Source: Acholeplasmataceae bacterium
Lineage (GTDB): Bacteria; Bacillota_I; Bacilli_A; Acholeplasmatales; Acholeplasmataceae
Reading direction: 5' to 3'
Length of the DNA: 12,693 bases
Assembly: GCA_023230825.1 (NCBI GenBank)
Contig: JALNWO010000031.1
Coordinates: 1 to 12,693, forward strand
A model generated the notes under the pieces. That model had not been told where the DNA came from, did not search any database, and saw only the letters and a list, made by a program, of their open reading frames with translations. The translations under genes and the position numbers were made by a program. Shown here one piece after another: positions 1-8,602 of this stretch. Each line of letters begins with the position of its first letter. Position 1 is the stretch's first letter.

Positions 1-20
1 AATTTCTTCGTTTTTATTGC

Positions 21-49
21 TTGTATTTATTGTCTTTTTAAAGTAGAAT
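21..49 (+). promoter_or_regulatory. Candidate promoter of yneF
   Basis: A -10 like box TAGAAT (44-49, five of six consensus bases) lies 17 nt after TTGTAT (21-26), which matches the -35 consensus only in its TTG. The predicted start of transcription would be about 56, just before the AGGAG ribosome binding site. The -35 is poor, and transcription could instead enter from upstream of the window. Confidence 0.4.
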
Positions 50-61
50 AGAAACGTAGAT

Positions 62-66
62 AGGAG
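62..66 (+). promoter_or_regulatory. Ribosome binding site that sets the yneF start
   Basis: AGGAG at 62-66 directly abuts the ATG at 67, which is too close for initiation there. The ATG at 76 is 9 nt downstream, a normal spacing, and the ATG at 79 is 12 nt away. The start at 76 is therefore preferred. Confidence 0.6.
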
Positions 67-75
67 ATGAACAAG

Positions 76-300
76 ATGATGGATATTCAAATTTGGTTAT
101 TTATAGTCTTATTAATCGGTGTATTACTTGTTGGGGGCATCATTGGCTTTTTTGCAGCCCGTTCATGGTTTAAACGTTACTTAGAAAAAAATCCACCAAT
201 GAACGAAAAAATGATTCGGGAAATGATGCGACAAATGGGACGCACCCCATCAGAAAAACAAGTGCGCCAAATTATGAATTCAATGAACCAATATAAATAG
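76..300 (+). CDS. yneF: YneF family (UPF0154) small membrane protein
   Basis: This 74-residue protein (from the ATG at 76) has one strongly hydrophobic N-terminal segment at about residues 5-27, followed by a basic stretch and then KNPPMNEKMIREMMRQMG near residues 38-55, ending in a Met/Gln-rich helix. That arrangement, the length and the KNPP-N-E-M pattern match the UPF0154/YneF family, single-pass membrane proteins found throughout the Bacillota whose function is not established. The basic patch after the hydrophobic segment suggests a cytoplasmic C-terminus. The start at 76 is chosen over 67 because of ribosome binding site spacing. It has its own terminator and converges with plsY, so it looks monocistronic. 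The family call is confident; no function is inferred. Confidence 0.85.
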   Translation: MMDIQIWLFIVLLIGVLLVGGIIGFFAARSWFKRYLEKNPPMNEKMIREMMRQMGRTPSEKQVRQIMNSMNQYK

Positions 301-321
301 ACATGATGTCTATTTTTTTTT
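297..321 (+). terminator. Rho-independent terminator of yneF, overlapping its stop codon
   Basis: The arms ATAGACA (297-303) and TGTCTAT (307-313) pair perfectly around a TGA loop and are followed by eight T residues. The yneF stop codon (298-300) is part of the left arm. Confidence 0.85.
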
Positions 322-324
322 GCT

Positions 325-349
325 ATAAAAAAAGTGGCGAGCCACTTTA
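325..349 (-). terminator. Rho-independent terminator of plsY, overlapping its stop codon
   Basis: The arms AAAGTGG (331-337) and CCACTTT (342-348) enclose a four-base loop. On the minus strand the hairpin is followed by a run of T (complement of the A run at 327-333). The plsY stop codon (347-349) lies in the proximal arm. The hairpin might act weakly in the other direction too, but the T tract belongs to the minus strand. Confidence 0.8.
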
Positions 350-991
350 AAATCGGTTTTCAGTTCCTGCCTTTAATCGCTGGTAATTACTCTTATGTCT
401 AATAAAAATAATAGAGGCTAAGATAACGATGACAAAGAAATCGATGATCCTTGTTGCAAGATTATAAGAAGGATGCTCAAAGAAAACACGGATAAAGAAG
501 TAAAGAAGAATACTTGCGGCAGCAATCATTGAGCTGAGTGAAACGTAGCGTGTTGTATAAAATATAACAAGAAATAAAACAAAAGCTCCTAAAATGACGT
601 AAGGTTCAATTGCTAAAATCATCCCTGCGGATGTCGCCACAGCCTTACCACCACGAAAGTGAATGTAAACGGGAAAGACATGACCCAAGACAGCAACCAT
701 TCCGTAGAGGCTTGCAATGTTAATTTGTTGAGTTCCAATTAAATAAAGTGATTCATCTTTTAAGAGTGCAACGATAGCGATTACGATGGCACCTTTTAAA
801 ACATCAAAAATAAAAGCGAAGACACCATATCTAAATCCTAAAACACGAATTGCGTTTGTCGCTCCTGTATTTTTTGAACCATGTTCCCGTATATCGATTT
901 TTTTAAAGATTTTTCCAATGAGTAATCCGCTGGGAATGCTCCCAAGCAAATAGGACAAAATCATGAGAAGAAAGATGTAATAGACCGTCAT
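347..991 (-). CDS. plsY: Glycerol-3-phosphate acyltransferase PlsY
   Basis: PlsY is the membrane enzyme that transfers an acyl group from acyl-phosphate to glycerol-3-phosphate, giving lysophosphatidate, the first committed step of phospholipid synthesis in most Gram-positive bacteria. The 214-residue product is very hydrophobic with several membrane segments. Family motifs are visible: LGSIPSG (16-22), SKNTGATN (39-46; usually SGNIGATN, so the second position is Lys), GHVFPVYIHFRGGKAVAT (103-120), TRYVSLSS (147-154) and the C-terminal HKSNYQRLKAGTEN (199-212). The start is the ATG at 991: it has GAGGTG four bases upstream, whereas the in-frame TTG at 1012 sits inside the promoter -10 region. 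The gene is divergent from parE, the same neighbourhood as in Bacillus subtilis. The identification is firm. Confidence 0.95.
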   Translation of the reverse strand: MTVYYIFLLMILSYLLGSIPSGLLIGKIFKKIDIREHGSKNTGATNAIRVLGFRYGVFAFIFDVLKGAIVIAIVALLKDESLYLIGTQQINIASLYGMVAVLGHVFPVYIHFRGGKAVATSAGMILAIEPYVILGAFVLFLVIFYTTRYVSLSSMIAAASILLYFFIRVFFEHPSYNLATRIIDFFVIVILASIIFIRHKSNYQRLKAGTENRF

Positions 992-995
992 AAGC

Positions 996-1001
996 CACCT
1001 C
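996..1001 (-). promoter_or_regulatory. Ribosome binding site that sets the plsY start
   Basis: On the minus strand GAGGTG is followed four bases later by the ATG at 991. It matches the 3' half of the full Shine-Dalgarno sequence, so the spacing is normal. No comparable site precedes the TTG at 1012 or the ATG at 1003. Confidence 0.7.
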
Positions 1002-1011
1002 ATTATTTTCA

Positions 1012-1020
1012 ATTATAACA
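1012..1020 (-). promoter_or_regulatory. Extended -10 promoter of plsY
   Basis: The minus strand reads TGTTATAAT, a perfect -10 hexamer with the TGn extension. No good -35 lies 16-18 bases upstream, which is common for extended -10 promoters. Transcription would begin near 1005, leaving a very short leader before the GAGGTG site and supporting the ATG at 991 as the start. Confidence 0.65.
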
Positions 1021-1059
1021 TAAAAAAAGTTATGATGATATGATAAGAATAAAAGCGGT

Positions 1060-1076
1060 TTAATTTGCCAAATTAA
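1060..1076. repeat. 17-bp perfect inverted repeat between plsY and parE
   Basis: The arms TTAATTTG and CAAATTAA are perfect inverted copies separated by one base. The site lies about 55-71 bp upstream of the predicted plsY transcription start and about 180 bp before the parE -35. It could be a protein-binding site for plsY control. The surroundings are AT-rich, so chance is not excluded. Confidence 0.5.
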
Positions 1077-1255
1077 GCAAATTATTATAAAAAAGGTTTA
1101 GAAATGGTAAAAATTGCCTTTCACAGTGTTATAAAAACTGAAAAAGATAGATTTTAAACACTAAAAGACGATTGTTAAGGTATTTTCCACCGTTTTTTAA
1201 CTTTTTCTTTTATAATATTAAAGAACACTTTTTATGAATAAAACATATTCAAATA

Positions 1256-1284
1256 TTGAGATTGACTATCTTATTTGGTATAAT
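1256..1284 (+). promoter_or_regulatory. Promoter of the parE-parC operon
   Basis: TTGAGA (1256-1261, five of six consensus) is followed after 17 bases by TATAAT (1279-1284, perfect), preceded by TGG, giving an extended -10 as well. Transcription should begin near 1291, about 22 bases before the parE GTG. The possible TTG start codon at 1256 coincides with the -35 box, so it cannot be the translation start for this transcript. Confidence 0.85.
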
Positions 1285-1303
1285 AGTGTCAGATTACAAA
1301 GTT

Positions 1304-1309
1304 GGTGAG
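1304..1309 (+). promoter_or_regulatory. Ribosome binding site for the GTG start of parE
   Basis: GGTGAG precedes the GTG at 1313 and aligns with the 3' part of the Shine-Dalgarno sequence. An out-of-frame ATG-TGA (1311-1316) overlaps the start. The site is weaker than those of the downstream genes. Confidence 0.55.
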
Positions 1310-1312
1310 AAT

Positions 1313-3277
1313 GTGAGCAAAGCGAATAAACAATACGATGAAAAGTCGATTCAAATCCTTGAGGGACTCGAAGCAGTTCGGAAACGACCCGGGATGTATA
1401 TCGGCTCCACCGACCAAAAAGGACTACACCAGCTTGTCTGGGAAATCGTTGATAATTCAATTGACGAAGTCTTATCTGGTTATGGAAATGAAATAACTTG
1501 TACAATTAAAACTGATAACAGTATCGAAGTTTCTGATAATGGACGCGGCATGCCTTACCGAACTCATAGTTCGGGACGTCCAACAACAGAAATCATTTTT
1601 ACTATTTTACACTCAGGCGGTAAATTTTCTGACGAAAGTGGTTACAAAGTTTCAGGAGGACTCCATGGCGTTGGTTCAGCTGTTGTAAATGCTTTATCGC
1701 AATATTTAGAAGTGACAATTTATCGTGATCGAGCCATCTGGCAACAACGTTTTACTGATGGTGGAAAAAATATATCATCGCTAGAACAAATTGGTGAAAC
1801 TCGTAAAACAGGAACCACCGTTACCTTTAAACCAGATCCGAAAATTTTCTCAACAACACTTTTTTCTTATGACCTCATTCGTGATCGCTTACGCGAACAG
1901 GCTTTTTTAATTAAAGGACTTAAGGTTAATCTAATTGATCAAAGAACCAATCAAAAAACGAGTTTCGTTTATCATGATGGGATTAAAGCGTATGTTGCCT
2001 TTTTAAATACTGACAAAAAAGCCATCAATGAAACGCATGTCTTTGAAAAAGCATACAATTTAGAAAAAGTTAAAAATAAAAAAATTGAAGTCGATATCGC
2101 TTTTCAATTTACTCATGGATATACAGAAAATATTTTATCGTTTGTGAATAACGTTAGAACAAAAGATGGGGGAACCCATGAAATTGGGTTCAAATCAGCC
2201 TTAACTAGAGCGGTCAACGATTATGCGCGAAAGTATAATATTGTTAAAGAAAAAGAACCCAATTTAGAAGGTTCTGACATCCGTGAAGGACTTACTGCGA
2301 TTGTTTCCTTAAGAATTCCCGAAGAAGTCCTAGAGTTTGAAGGACAAACTAAAGGTAAACTCGGAACACCTGAGGCAAGAAACGCAACAGACCAAGTGGT
2401 TTATGAAAACATGACGACTTACTTAGAGGAAGACCGGGCAACGGCTGCCGAAATTATTAAACGTGCAGTCAACGCTCAAAAAGCCCGTGAGGCAGCTAGA
2501 AAAGCGCGTGAAGATGCTCGTAACGGAAGAACAAAAGCCCGTCGCGATGTTTCTTTATCAGGAAAGTTATCTCCTGCTCAATCAAAGGATAAAAGTAAAA
2601 ATGAGCTCTTCTTAGTCGAAGGTGATAGTGCCGGTGGATCTGCTAAACAAGGACGTAACCGTCGTTATCAAGCCATTTTGCCTCTTCGTGGTAAAGTCAT
2701 TAATACCGAAAAAGCAACCATCGACCAAATTTTAAAAAATGAAGAGATTGTGACTATTATTCATACGATAGGTGCCGATTTTGGACCTGATTTTGATATT
2801 AAAAAATGTAACTATGAAAAAGTAATTATTATGACGGATGCGGATACAGATGGGGCTCACATTCAAGTCCTCCTTTTGACTTTTTTCTTCCGCTATATGC
2901 GTCCTTTAATTGAAAATGGAAGACTTTATTTAGCACAACCACCTTTATATAAAGTATCACTTAAAAAAGGTAGACAAGACGTGTCACATTACGCATGGTC
3001 TGATGAAGAAATGCGACAAATGATTGAAAATGAACACAATGTTACCATTCAACGCTATAAGGGTTTAGGCGAAATGAATGCTGACCAACTTTGGGATACA
3101 ACGATGAATCCGGAAAAACGCGCATTAATCCAAGTGAAAATTGATGATTTAAGTACATCAGATAAGCGTGTTTCAATTTTAATGGGTGACCAAGTGGCGC
3201 CCCGCCGACAATGGATCGAAGAAAACGTTGATTTTGAAATTAGCGACGATTTTGATCTGGAACTGGGAGTTAAATAA
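1313..3277 (+). CDS. parE: DNA topoisomerase IV subunit B (ParE)
   Basis: ParE is the ATPase subunit of topoisomerase IV, which with ParC unlinks replicated chromosomes. From the GTG at 1313 it has 654 residues, normal for the family. The GHKL ATPase region shows EIVDNS (44-49, with the Mg-binding Asn48), DNGRGMP (75-81) and GGLHGVG (115-121). The transducer domain has the QTK loop (345-347), and the TOPRIM domain has EGDSAGG (436-442) and DADTDGAH (509-516). The C-terminal [13 protein letters not shown] begins at 582. The wording around 453-470 and YAWSDEEM (560-567) is that of Gram-positive ParE rather than GyrB, and the pairing with parC supports this. The longer reading from a TTG at 1256 is rejected because that codon is the promoter -35. 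The stop overlaps the parC start as TAATG. Confidence 0.97.
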   Translation: MSKANKQYDEKSIQILEGLEAVRKRPGMYIGSTDQKGLHQLVWEIVDNSIDEVLSGYGNEITCTIKTDNSIEVSDNGRGMPYRTHSSGRPTTEIIFTILHSGGKFSDESGYKVSGGLHGVGSAVVNALSQYLEVTIYRDRAIWQQRFTDGGKNISSLEQIGETRKTGTTVTFKPDPKIFSTTLFSYDLIRDRLREQAFLIKGLKVNLIDQRTNQKTSFVYHDGIKAYVAFLNTDKKAINETHVFEKAYNLEKVKNKKIEVDIAFQFTHGYTENILSFVNNVRTKDGGTHEIGFKSALTRAVNDYARKYNIVKEKEPNLEGSDIREGLTAIVSLRIPEEVLEFEGQTKGKLGTPEARNATDQVVYENMTTYLEEDRATAAEIIKRAVNAQKAREAARKAREDARNGRTKARRDVSLSGKLSPAQSKDKSKNELFLVEGDSAGGSAKQGRNRRYQAILPLRGKVINTEKATIDQILKNEEIVTIIHTIGADFGPDFDIKKCNYEKVIIMTDADTDGAHIQVLLLTFFFRYMRPLIENGRLYLAQPPLYKVSLKKGRQDVSHYAWSDEEMRQMIENEHNVTIQRYKGLGEMNADQLWDTTMNPEKRALIQVKIDDLSTSDKRVSILMGDQVAPRRQWIEENVDFEISDDFDLELGVK

Positions 3278-5859
3278 TGTCGATTTTAAAAAAGATAGAT
3301 GACTATGTAGAAAACATCATTGAAGCGACAGTAGAAGATATTTTTAGTGATCGCTTTGCTAAATATTCCAAATACATTATCCAAGACCGAGCTCTTCCAG
3401 ATGTAAGAGATGGCCTTAAGCCTGTTCAAAGACGGATCTTATATGCCATGCATCAATTGGGTATGTTTCACAATCGCCCCTATAAGAAATCTGCTCGGAT
3501 AACAGGTGAGGTAATGGGTAAATACCATCCTCATGGTGACTCTAGTATTTATGAAGCCATGGTTAGACTCTCGCAAGATTTTAAAATGCGAGAGATTTTA
3601 ATCGATATGCATGGCAATAACGGATCGATTGATGGCGACAGTGCTGCTGCGATGCGTTACACAGAGGCGAGACTTTCTAAAGCTGCTGAAGCACTTTTAA
3701 GTGACATGGAAAAACGGACGGTTCCTTTCGTACCAAACTTTGATGATGAAGAATTAGAGCCCACGGTTTTACCAGCACGCTTCCCCAATTTACTAGTCAA
3801 TGGGGCAATGGGGATTTCTGCCGGTTACGCAACGAGAATCCCACCCCATAATTTAAAAGAAGTTGTTCAAGCGACACTAGCGTTTTTAGATAATGAAAAA
3901 ATGACCATCGATGATGTTCTAGAATACATTAAAGGTCCTGATTTTCCTACAGGCGGTATCGTTCAAGGAAATGAGGGCATTCGTCAAGCTTTAGAAACAG
4001 GCGCCGGACGAGTGATTATTCGAGCAAAAATTGAAATTGAAGAAATGTCAAAAACACAAGATAGGCTGGTTGTGACAGAAATCCCTTATGAAGTTAATAA
4101 GGCTGATTTAGTCCGTGCCATCGATACTTTAAGACTCGAAAAAAACATTGATGATATGTTAGAAGTCCGCGATGAGTCGGACCAAGAAGGATTACGAATT
4201 GCGATTGATTTGAAAAAGGGGGCCGATGCACGTTTAATGATCAACGTCTTGTATAAAGCAACAGACTTACAAGTTGCCTATAACTATAACATGGTTTCAA
4301 TTATGAACCATCGGCCAGTTTTATCAGGTGTCCTTCCGATTTTAAAAGCGTATATTGATCATCAAAAAGACGTGATTACCAACCGTTCCAACTACGAATT
4401 AGAACGAGCCTTAAAAAGACAACATATCGTTCAAGGCTTAATCAAAATGGTATCTGTTATTGAAGGTGTCATTCAGACGATTAGAAACTCACAAAATAAA
4501 CAAAATGCGAAAGAAAACTTAATTGCTAAATATGACTTCTCAGAAATACAAGCCGAAGCCATTGTTACCTTACAACTTTATCGTTTATCAAATACTGATA
4601 TTTTAGCTCTAGAAAAAGAGGACGAGCAACTCAATATTAAAATTAAAGAGTATCAACATGTTTTATCATCTGAAAACGCGTTAAAACGCGTTATTAAGCG
4701 TGAATTAACAGAAACGGTTGAACTTCTTGGTGATGAACGAAGAACACTAATTGAAGATGATATTGAAACAATCAGAATTGATGAAAAAGATTTGGTTACC
4801 GAAGAAAAAGTTATTATCGGTATTACGAAAGAAGGGTACGTTAAACGGGCATCTTTAAGAAGCTATCAAGCAACAGCTGAAGCAGGCTTAAAAGATGATG
4901 ATGCTTTACTCTTTGAAAAAGAAGTAAACACCATTGACACCCTCCTTATCTTTACTAATTTAGGTAACTACATTTATTTACCTGTTTATCGTATCGATGA
5001 ACAGCGGTGGAAAGATTTAGGTGTCTATATCAATAATATTACTCCGATTGAACGTGGTGAACGGATTATTGATGTCATAGACATTAAGAGTTTTAAAACG
5101 CATGAGATTATTTTATTGGCTTCAAAATCAGGACAAATGAAACAAACCAAACTCACTGAATTTGAAGTGACCCGTTTTTATAAACCGATGCGTTGCATGC
5201 GGCTTCAGGATGATGATGAAATGGTCTCCGTTCATTTAGGCGAACAAGACAACATCATCGGGGTTTCTAAAAATGGTTATGTCTTACGTTTCTTAACTCA
5301 AGAACTACCACTCTATGGACTCCAAGCAGGTGGTGTTAAGGGCATGAACATCGGTGAAGATGATGCCTTAGCTCGAGCCCTTTATTTAAGTGATCGTGAC
5401 GATTTCGTCATGCTCACTCAAAGAGGACATATGATTAAAGATACAGTTCTTGAATTACCTCTTTACAGTCGAGCTAGACGAGGTATCTTGGCTGTCCCTA
5501 GACAAGTAACAAACCCACATGAAGTGGTTTACGCTGAACCTTTAACCCATGCTCAACAAAAAGAAGATACGGCTGTCCATGTTGTCTCAACAAAACAGTC
5601 GTTTAAGATGCATGTAGCTGATTTAAAATATTCTGGAAATAAATTTGGGAAAAAAATCATCGATGAAGATGCCGATGGTAAAGGTTACTTTTTCAAAGTT
5701 GAACCAGCTATTAGTGAAGAAGTCTTCATTAAACCCACCCCGAAAAAAGAACCCATTCCTCAAGAAACGGTCAGCTTGAAGGAAGAAGAAATTATGACCA
5801 AAGACCAAAAAAAGATTCGTCTCAGTCGGTTTGATTTATTCGACGATGAAGATGAGTAA
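3277..5859 (+). CDS. parC: DNA topoisomerase IV subunit A (ParC)
   Basis: ParC is the DNA-cleaving subunit of topoisomerase IV. The catalytic tyrosine is Tyr128 in [10 protein letters not shown]. The quinolone-contact loop [15 protein letters not shown] (81-95) has Ser89 and Glu93, the residues normally seen in susceptible Gram-positive ParC. The C-terminal half shows repeated beta-pinwheel blades (for example [40 protein letters not shown]) with no Q-R-R-G-G-K-G GyrA box, which supports ParC over GyrA, although [10 protein letters not shown] and [13 protein letters not shown] are GyrA-like spellings. At 860 residues it exceeds the usual length of roughly 800: it has a short N-terminal extension and a charged tail after about 805 ending in [13 protein letters not shown] is seven bases before the start, which overlaps the parE stop by one base, so the two are translationally coupled. 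Confidence 0.96.
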   Translation: MSILKKIDDYVENIIEATVEDIFSDRFAKYSKYIIQDRALPDVRDGLKPVQRRILYAMHQLGMFHNRPYKKSARITGEVMGKYHPHGDSSIYEAMVRLSQDFKMREILIDMHGNNGSIDGDSAAAMRYTEARLSKAAEALLSDMEKRTVPFVPNFDDEELEPTVLPARFPNLLVNGAMGISAGYATRIPPHNLKEVVQATLAFLDNEKMTIDDVLEYIKGPDFPTGGIVQGNEGIRQALETGAGRVIIRAKIEIEEMSKTQDRLVVTEIPYEVNKADLVRAIDTLRLEKNIDDMLEVRDESDQEGLRIAIDLKKGADARLMINVLYKATDLQVAYNYNMVSIMNHRPVLSGVLPILKAYIDHQKDVITNRSNYELERALKRQHIVQGLIKMVSVIEGVIQTIRNSQNKQNAKENLIAKYDFSEIQAEAIVTLQLYRLSNTDILALEKEDEQLNIKIKEYQHVLSSENALKRVIKRELTETVELLGDERRTLIEDDIETIRIDEKDLVTEEKVIIGITKEGYVKRASLRSYQATAEAGLKDDDALLFEKEVNTIDTLLIFTNLGNYIYLPVYRIDEQRWKDLGVYINNITPIERGERIIDVIDIKSFKTHEIILLASKSGQMKQTKLTEFEVTRFYKPMRCMRLQDDDEMVSVHLGEQDNIIGVSKNGYVLRFLTQELPLYGLQAGGVKGMNIGEDDALARALYLSDRDDFVMLTQRGHMIKDTVLELPLYSRARRGILAVPRQVTNPHEVVYAEPLTHAQQKEDTAVHVVSTKQSFKMHVADLKYSGNKFGKKIIDEDADGKGYFFKVEPAISEEVFIKPTPKKEPIPQETVSLKEEEIMTKDQKKIRLSRFDLFDDEDE

Positions 5860-5873
5860 AAGGAGAGTACCTT

Positions 5874-7517
5874 ATGAAATTAACTATCGCTGGTAAAGTC
5901 TATGAAACAGAAAGCCCAAAGCCACTACGTTTAATCGCTGAGGAGTTGGGATACGAAAATGTTTTAGCCGCAACCGTTGATATGAGATTACGGGAGTTAA
6001 GTTATCTTCCCACAGGAGATGCTGAAGTCACTTTTTTAGACTATACACATTCTGATTCCATTTCAATCTATGAAGCGACCTTACGCTATGTTATCGCAAA
6101 AGCAGTGAAAAACTTATTTCCCCATGCGAAACTACGCTATAACTATAGCATCTCACGTTCCATCTTAGCTGTCTTTGATCGGTTTGATGGTGTCTTAAAT
6201 GAAACCACATTAAAACAAATCCATGATGAAGTTGACCGCATTATTCAAGCGGATTATCCGATTAACAGAAGACGTATTTCAATTGGTGAAGCCCATCTCA
6301 TTTATGAAGGGCTCGATATGATGGATAAAGTGGATGTCCTTCAATACCGTGATGAGGACTACGTGAACCTGTATGAATGTAATGATTATATGAACTACAT
6401 GTTTGGTTATATGTTACCGTCTACGGGCTATTTAAAGGCGTATGAGTTGATGTTGTATCATCCAGGCTTTTTAATTCGTTATCCGCGACCAGAGTTGGGC
6501 GGAGAAATCCCTCCTTTTGAAGATGAGCAAATGTTTGGCCTAGCCTTAAAGGATGCGGCTAAATGGGGGCGAATTATTTCTGGGAATACGATTGCGAAAA
6601 TGAACACCTTTGCCAAACAAAGAAAATCAAGTATTGACTTTGTTAATATGTGTGAAACAAAACATAACCACCAATTAAATGAGTTGGGAACTTTAATTGA
6701 AGACAATATTGATAACATTCGTATCATTGGAATTGCAGGTCCATCATCATCAGGAAAAACAACGTTTTCAAACCGTTTAAGAATTGAACTGATGACGCGA
6801 GGCATTAGACCACTCATGATTAGTATTGATGACTATTATTTAGGCCGTCATCAAGCACCAAAAAATGAAGATGGGACACCAGATTTAGAGCACATTGATG
6901 CGCTTGATGTCGATCTATTTAACAATGACATGTTAAAACTCATTCGTGGTGAAACTGTCACCTTACCTAAATTTAACTTTTTAACTGGTAAAAGAGAAGC
7001 GGGCTTAACTGTTGAAATTGCTGAAGACCAACCGATTATTATTGAAGGGATTCATGCACTCAACGATAAGTTAACGTTTGCGATTCCAAAACATCAAAAA
7101 TACAACATTTATATTTCACCGCAAACACAACTTCACATTGATGATCACAACCCAATTTCAATTACCAATTTAAGATTGTTACGTCGTCTTGTCCGTGACC
7201 AAAAATATCGCAATGCTTCAGCGGGTGACACGATGGATATGTGGCCCAGTGTCCGGCGTGGTGAATTCCAATGGATTTACCCACACCAAAAACATGCAGA
7301 CTACGTCTTTAACTCTGAGTTAACTTATGAACTTGCAGTTTTGAAAAAACATGCAATTAAACAATTACGAGCCATACCAACGAATGATAAACATTTTATT
7401 ACAGCAAACAAATTAATTAAATTCTTAAAATATTTTATTGACATCGATGATGATATCGTTCCGAACAATTCTCTTCTTAGAGAGTTTATTGGAGGAAGTC
7501 CCTTTAACGATGAGTGA
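5874..7517 (+). CDS. Uridine kinase-like nucleoside kinase with N-terminal TGS and ThrRS-like domains
   Basis: The 547-residue protein combines three parts. Residues 1-57 form a TGS-like domain as at the start of threonyl-tRNA synthetase. Residues about 60-220 resemble the ThrRS second additional domain (AKAVKNLFPHAKL, 75-87), but the metal-binding HxxxH of ThrRS editing is absent (Ala68 and Tyr72 by my alignment). Residues about 280-490 are a P-loop kinase of the uridine kinase/phosphoribulokinase family, with Walker A GPSSSGKT (289-296, Lys295), DDYY after the second strand, and LPKFNF and IIIEGIHALN further on. The architecture and length are those of a family annotated as nucleoside or uridine kinase in Bacillota. 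Phosphorylation of a nucleoside such as uridine is the likely reaction; substrate and the role of the N-terminus are unproven. AGGAG lies eight bases before the ATG, 14 bp after parC. It ends in TGA. Confidence 0.85.
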   Translation: MKLTIAGKVYETESPKPLRLIAEELGYENVLAATVDMRLRELSYLPTGDAEVTFLDYTHSDSISIYEATLRYVIAKAVKNLFPHAKLRYNYSISRSILAVFDRFDGVLNETTLKQIHDEVDRIIQADYPINRRRISIGEAHLIYEGLDMMDKVDVLQYRDEDYVNLYECNDYMNYMFGYMLPSTGYLKAYELMLYHPGFLIRYPRPELGGEIPPFEDEQMFGLALKDAAKWGRIISGNTIAKMNTFAKQRKSSIDFVNMCETKHNHQLNELGTLIEDNIDNIRIIGIAGPSSSGKTTFSNRLRIELMTRGIRPLMISIDDYYLGRHQAPKNEDGTPDLEHIDALDVDLFNNDMLKLIRGETVTLPKFNFLTGKREAGLTVEIAEDQPIIIEGIHALNDKLTFAIPKHQKYNIYISPQTQLHIDDHNPISITNLRLLRRLVRDQKYRNASAGDTMDMWPSVRRGEFQWIYPHQKHADYVFNSELTYELAVLKKHAIKQLRAIPTNDKHFITANKLIKFLKYFIDIDDDIVPNNSLLREFIGGSPFNDE

Positions 7518-7519
7518 GG
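7515..7519 (+). promoter_or_regulatory. Ribosome binding site for the Fic-like gene
   Basis: TGAGG overlaps the stop codon of the kinase gene and sits six bases before the ATG at 7526. It makes the GTG at 7514 and the ATG at 7520 unlikely starts, and it suggests that ribosomes finishing the kinase re-initiate here. Confidence 0.55.
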
Positions 7520-7525
7520 ATGAAT

Positions 7526-8578
7526 ATGAAAGCTTTATCAAATATTGATCGCGTCCAAATTTCCAAGGAAGTGATGTTGTTACTCCTGTCATTATATGAA
7601 TCAAAAGGAAAATCGTTTTATTATGACGACTTATTTAGTCGTGACCAAAACGCTTTTGAAAGAAAAACCATGGCTGTTAACATTGTAGCAATTGCGAACT
7701 ATTTAAATTTAAACATGACAGATGCTAGAATCCGCCTTCTATCAAAAAAGAACATGGCTCCAAGAACCAAAGACGAACATGGACTTAGCAACATTAAAAC
7801 GGCACTTAATCAGCTTCATAGAAACCCTGAAAGTTTTGAACTACTCGTCAATGAGGTCAGTAATTTAGCCAAAGGGTTATCACGCGAGTATGAACCAATT
7901 ACTTATCAAACTTATGAACGTCAAGATGAAGGTGTCTTTAGAGCAAGAAACGTCTCTAAAAATGAACAGTTAGATCAACTTCTAAAATTGCTATCGCGGT
8001 CGATCAACCAAAATACCCATGAATTAACACAATTGATTGTTAATTTCTATGTCGATTTTATGAACATGGAAATTTTTACGGTCCACAATGATTTAATAGG
8101 CATGATTATTTTGTATGCCTTATTGTTAAAACATTTTAACGTGTTTAAATATGTGAGTTTCTTTAAATATTTTTCACAAATAAAAGACGCGTGGCAATCA
8201 GGATTAATTACCGCGAACTATTATTGGTCAAATGGTTTTGCCCAAACGGATATGCTTGACCGTTTGCTTGTCGATCTCTTAATTAAAGCGTATGAGGAAG
8301 TCGATCAACTCGCACACGAGTATGAGTTCGAAAAGAAACTAAACAAGTCAGATAACATCGAAAACAGCGTTTTAAAGCTAGGAGAGGTCTTTGCGAAAGA
8401 AGATCTTCGCAAAAGACATCCAAATGTGAGTGACGCAACGATTGACAGAACCTTAAAACGTTTGAAAGATGAAAACAAAATTCGCCCAATCGGTAGAGGC
8501 CGGGGTGCGAAATGGCAGCGGATCATTAAAGGACATAAGAAATTGTCAATGGAACAACTTTCTCTCTTTAATGATTAG
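7526..8578 (+). CDS. Degenerate Fic-fold-like protein with C-terminal winged helix
   Basis: I do not recognise a named family with certainty, but the order of elements follows Fic-domain proteins. From the ATG at 7526 (350 residues), GVFRARNV (136-143) resembles the conserved G-x-[YF]-R segment before the Fic core. Where Fic proteins carry HPFxDGNGRxxR after two helices, this protein reads MEIFTVHNDLIGM (181-193): the catalytic His, the acidic residue and the Arg are gone, and only Phe and Asn match. Helices like those after the Fic motif follow (YALLLKHFNVFKYVSFFKYF, 197-216). Residues about 282-333 look like the winged helix common at Fic C-termini (VSDATIDRTLKRLKDENKIRPIGRGRGAKW). If correct, the protein cannot AMPylate in the usual way and may be a scaffold or DNA-binding regulator. 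It lies 8 bp after the kinase and 24 bp before tsf. Confidence 0.6.
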   Translation: MKALSNIDRVQISKEVMLLLLSLYESKGKSFYYDDLFSRDQNAFERKTMAVNIVAIANYLNLNMTDARIRLLSKKNMAPRTKDEHGLSNIKTALNQLHRNPESFELLVNEVSNLAKGLSREYEPITYQTYERQDEGVFRARNVSKNEQLDQLLKLLSRSINQNTHELTQLIVNFYVDFMNMEIFTVHNDLIGMIILYALLLKHFNVFKYVSFFKYFSQIKDAWQSGLITANYYWSNGFAQTDMLDRLLVDLLIKAYEEVDQLAHEYEFEKKLNKSDNIENSVLKLGEVFAKEDLRKRHPNVSDATIDRTLKRLKDENKIRPIGRGRGAKWQRIIKGHKKLSMEQLSLFND

Positions 8579-8602
8579 CTTTGAGAAAGCGAGGGTATTA
8601 AA

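Noticed and set aside
992..1012. Longer PlsY reading from a TTG at 1012
   Set aside because: The codon lies within or next to the -10 box and has no ribosome binding site; the ATG at 991 has both promoter and ribosome-site support.
1060..1076. FapR or FabT operator for plsY
   Set aside because: The arms do not match the FapR consensus and the one-base centre differs from FabT sites; left as an unassigned palindrome.
1256..1312. Longer ParE reading from a TTG at 1256
   Set aside because: The TTG is the -35 hexamer of the promoter whose transcript starts near 1291, and ParE proteins start at the residue encoded just after 1313.
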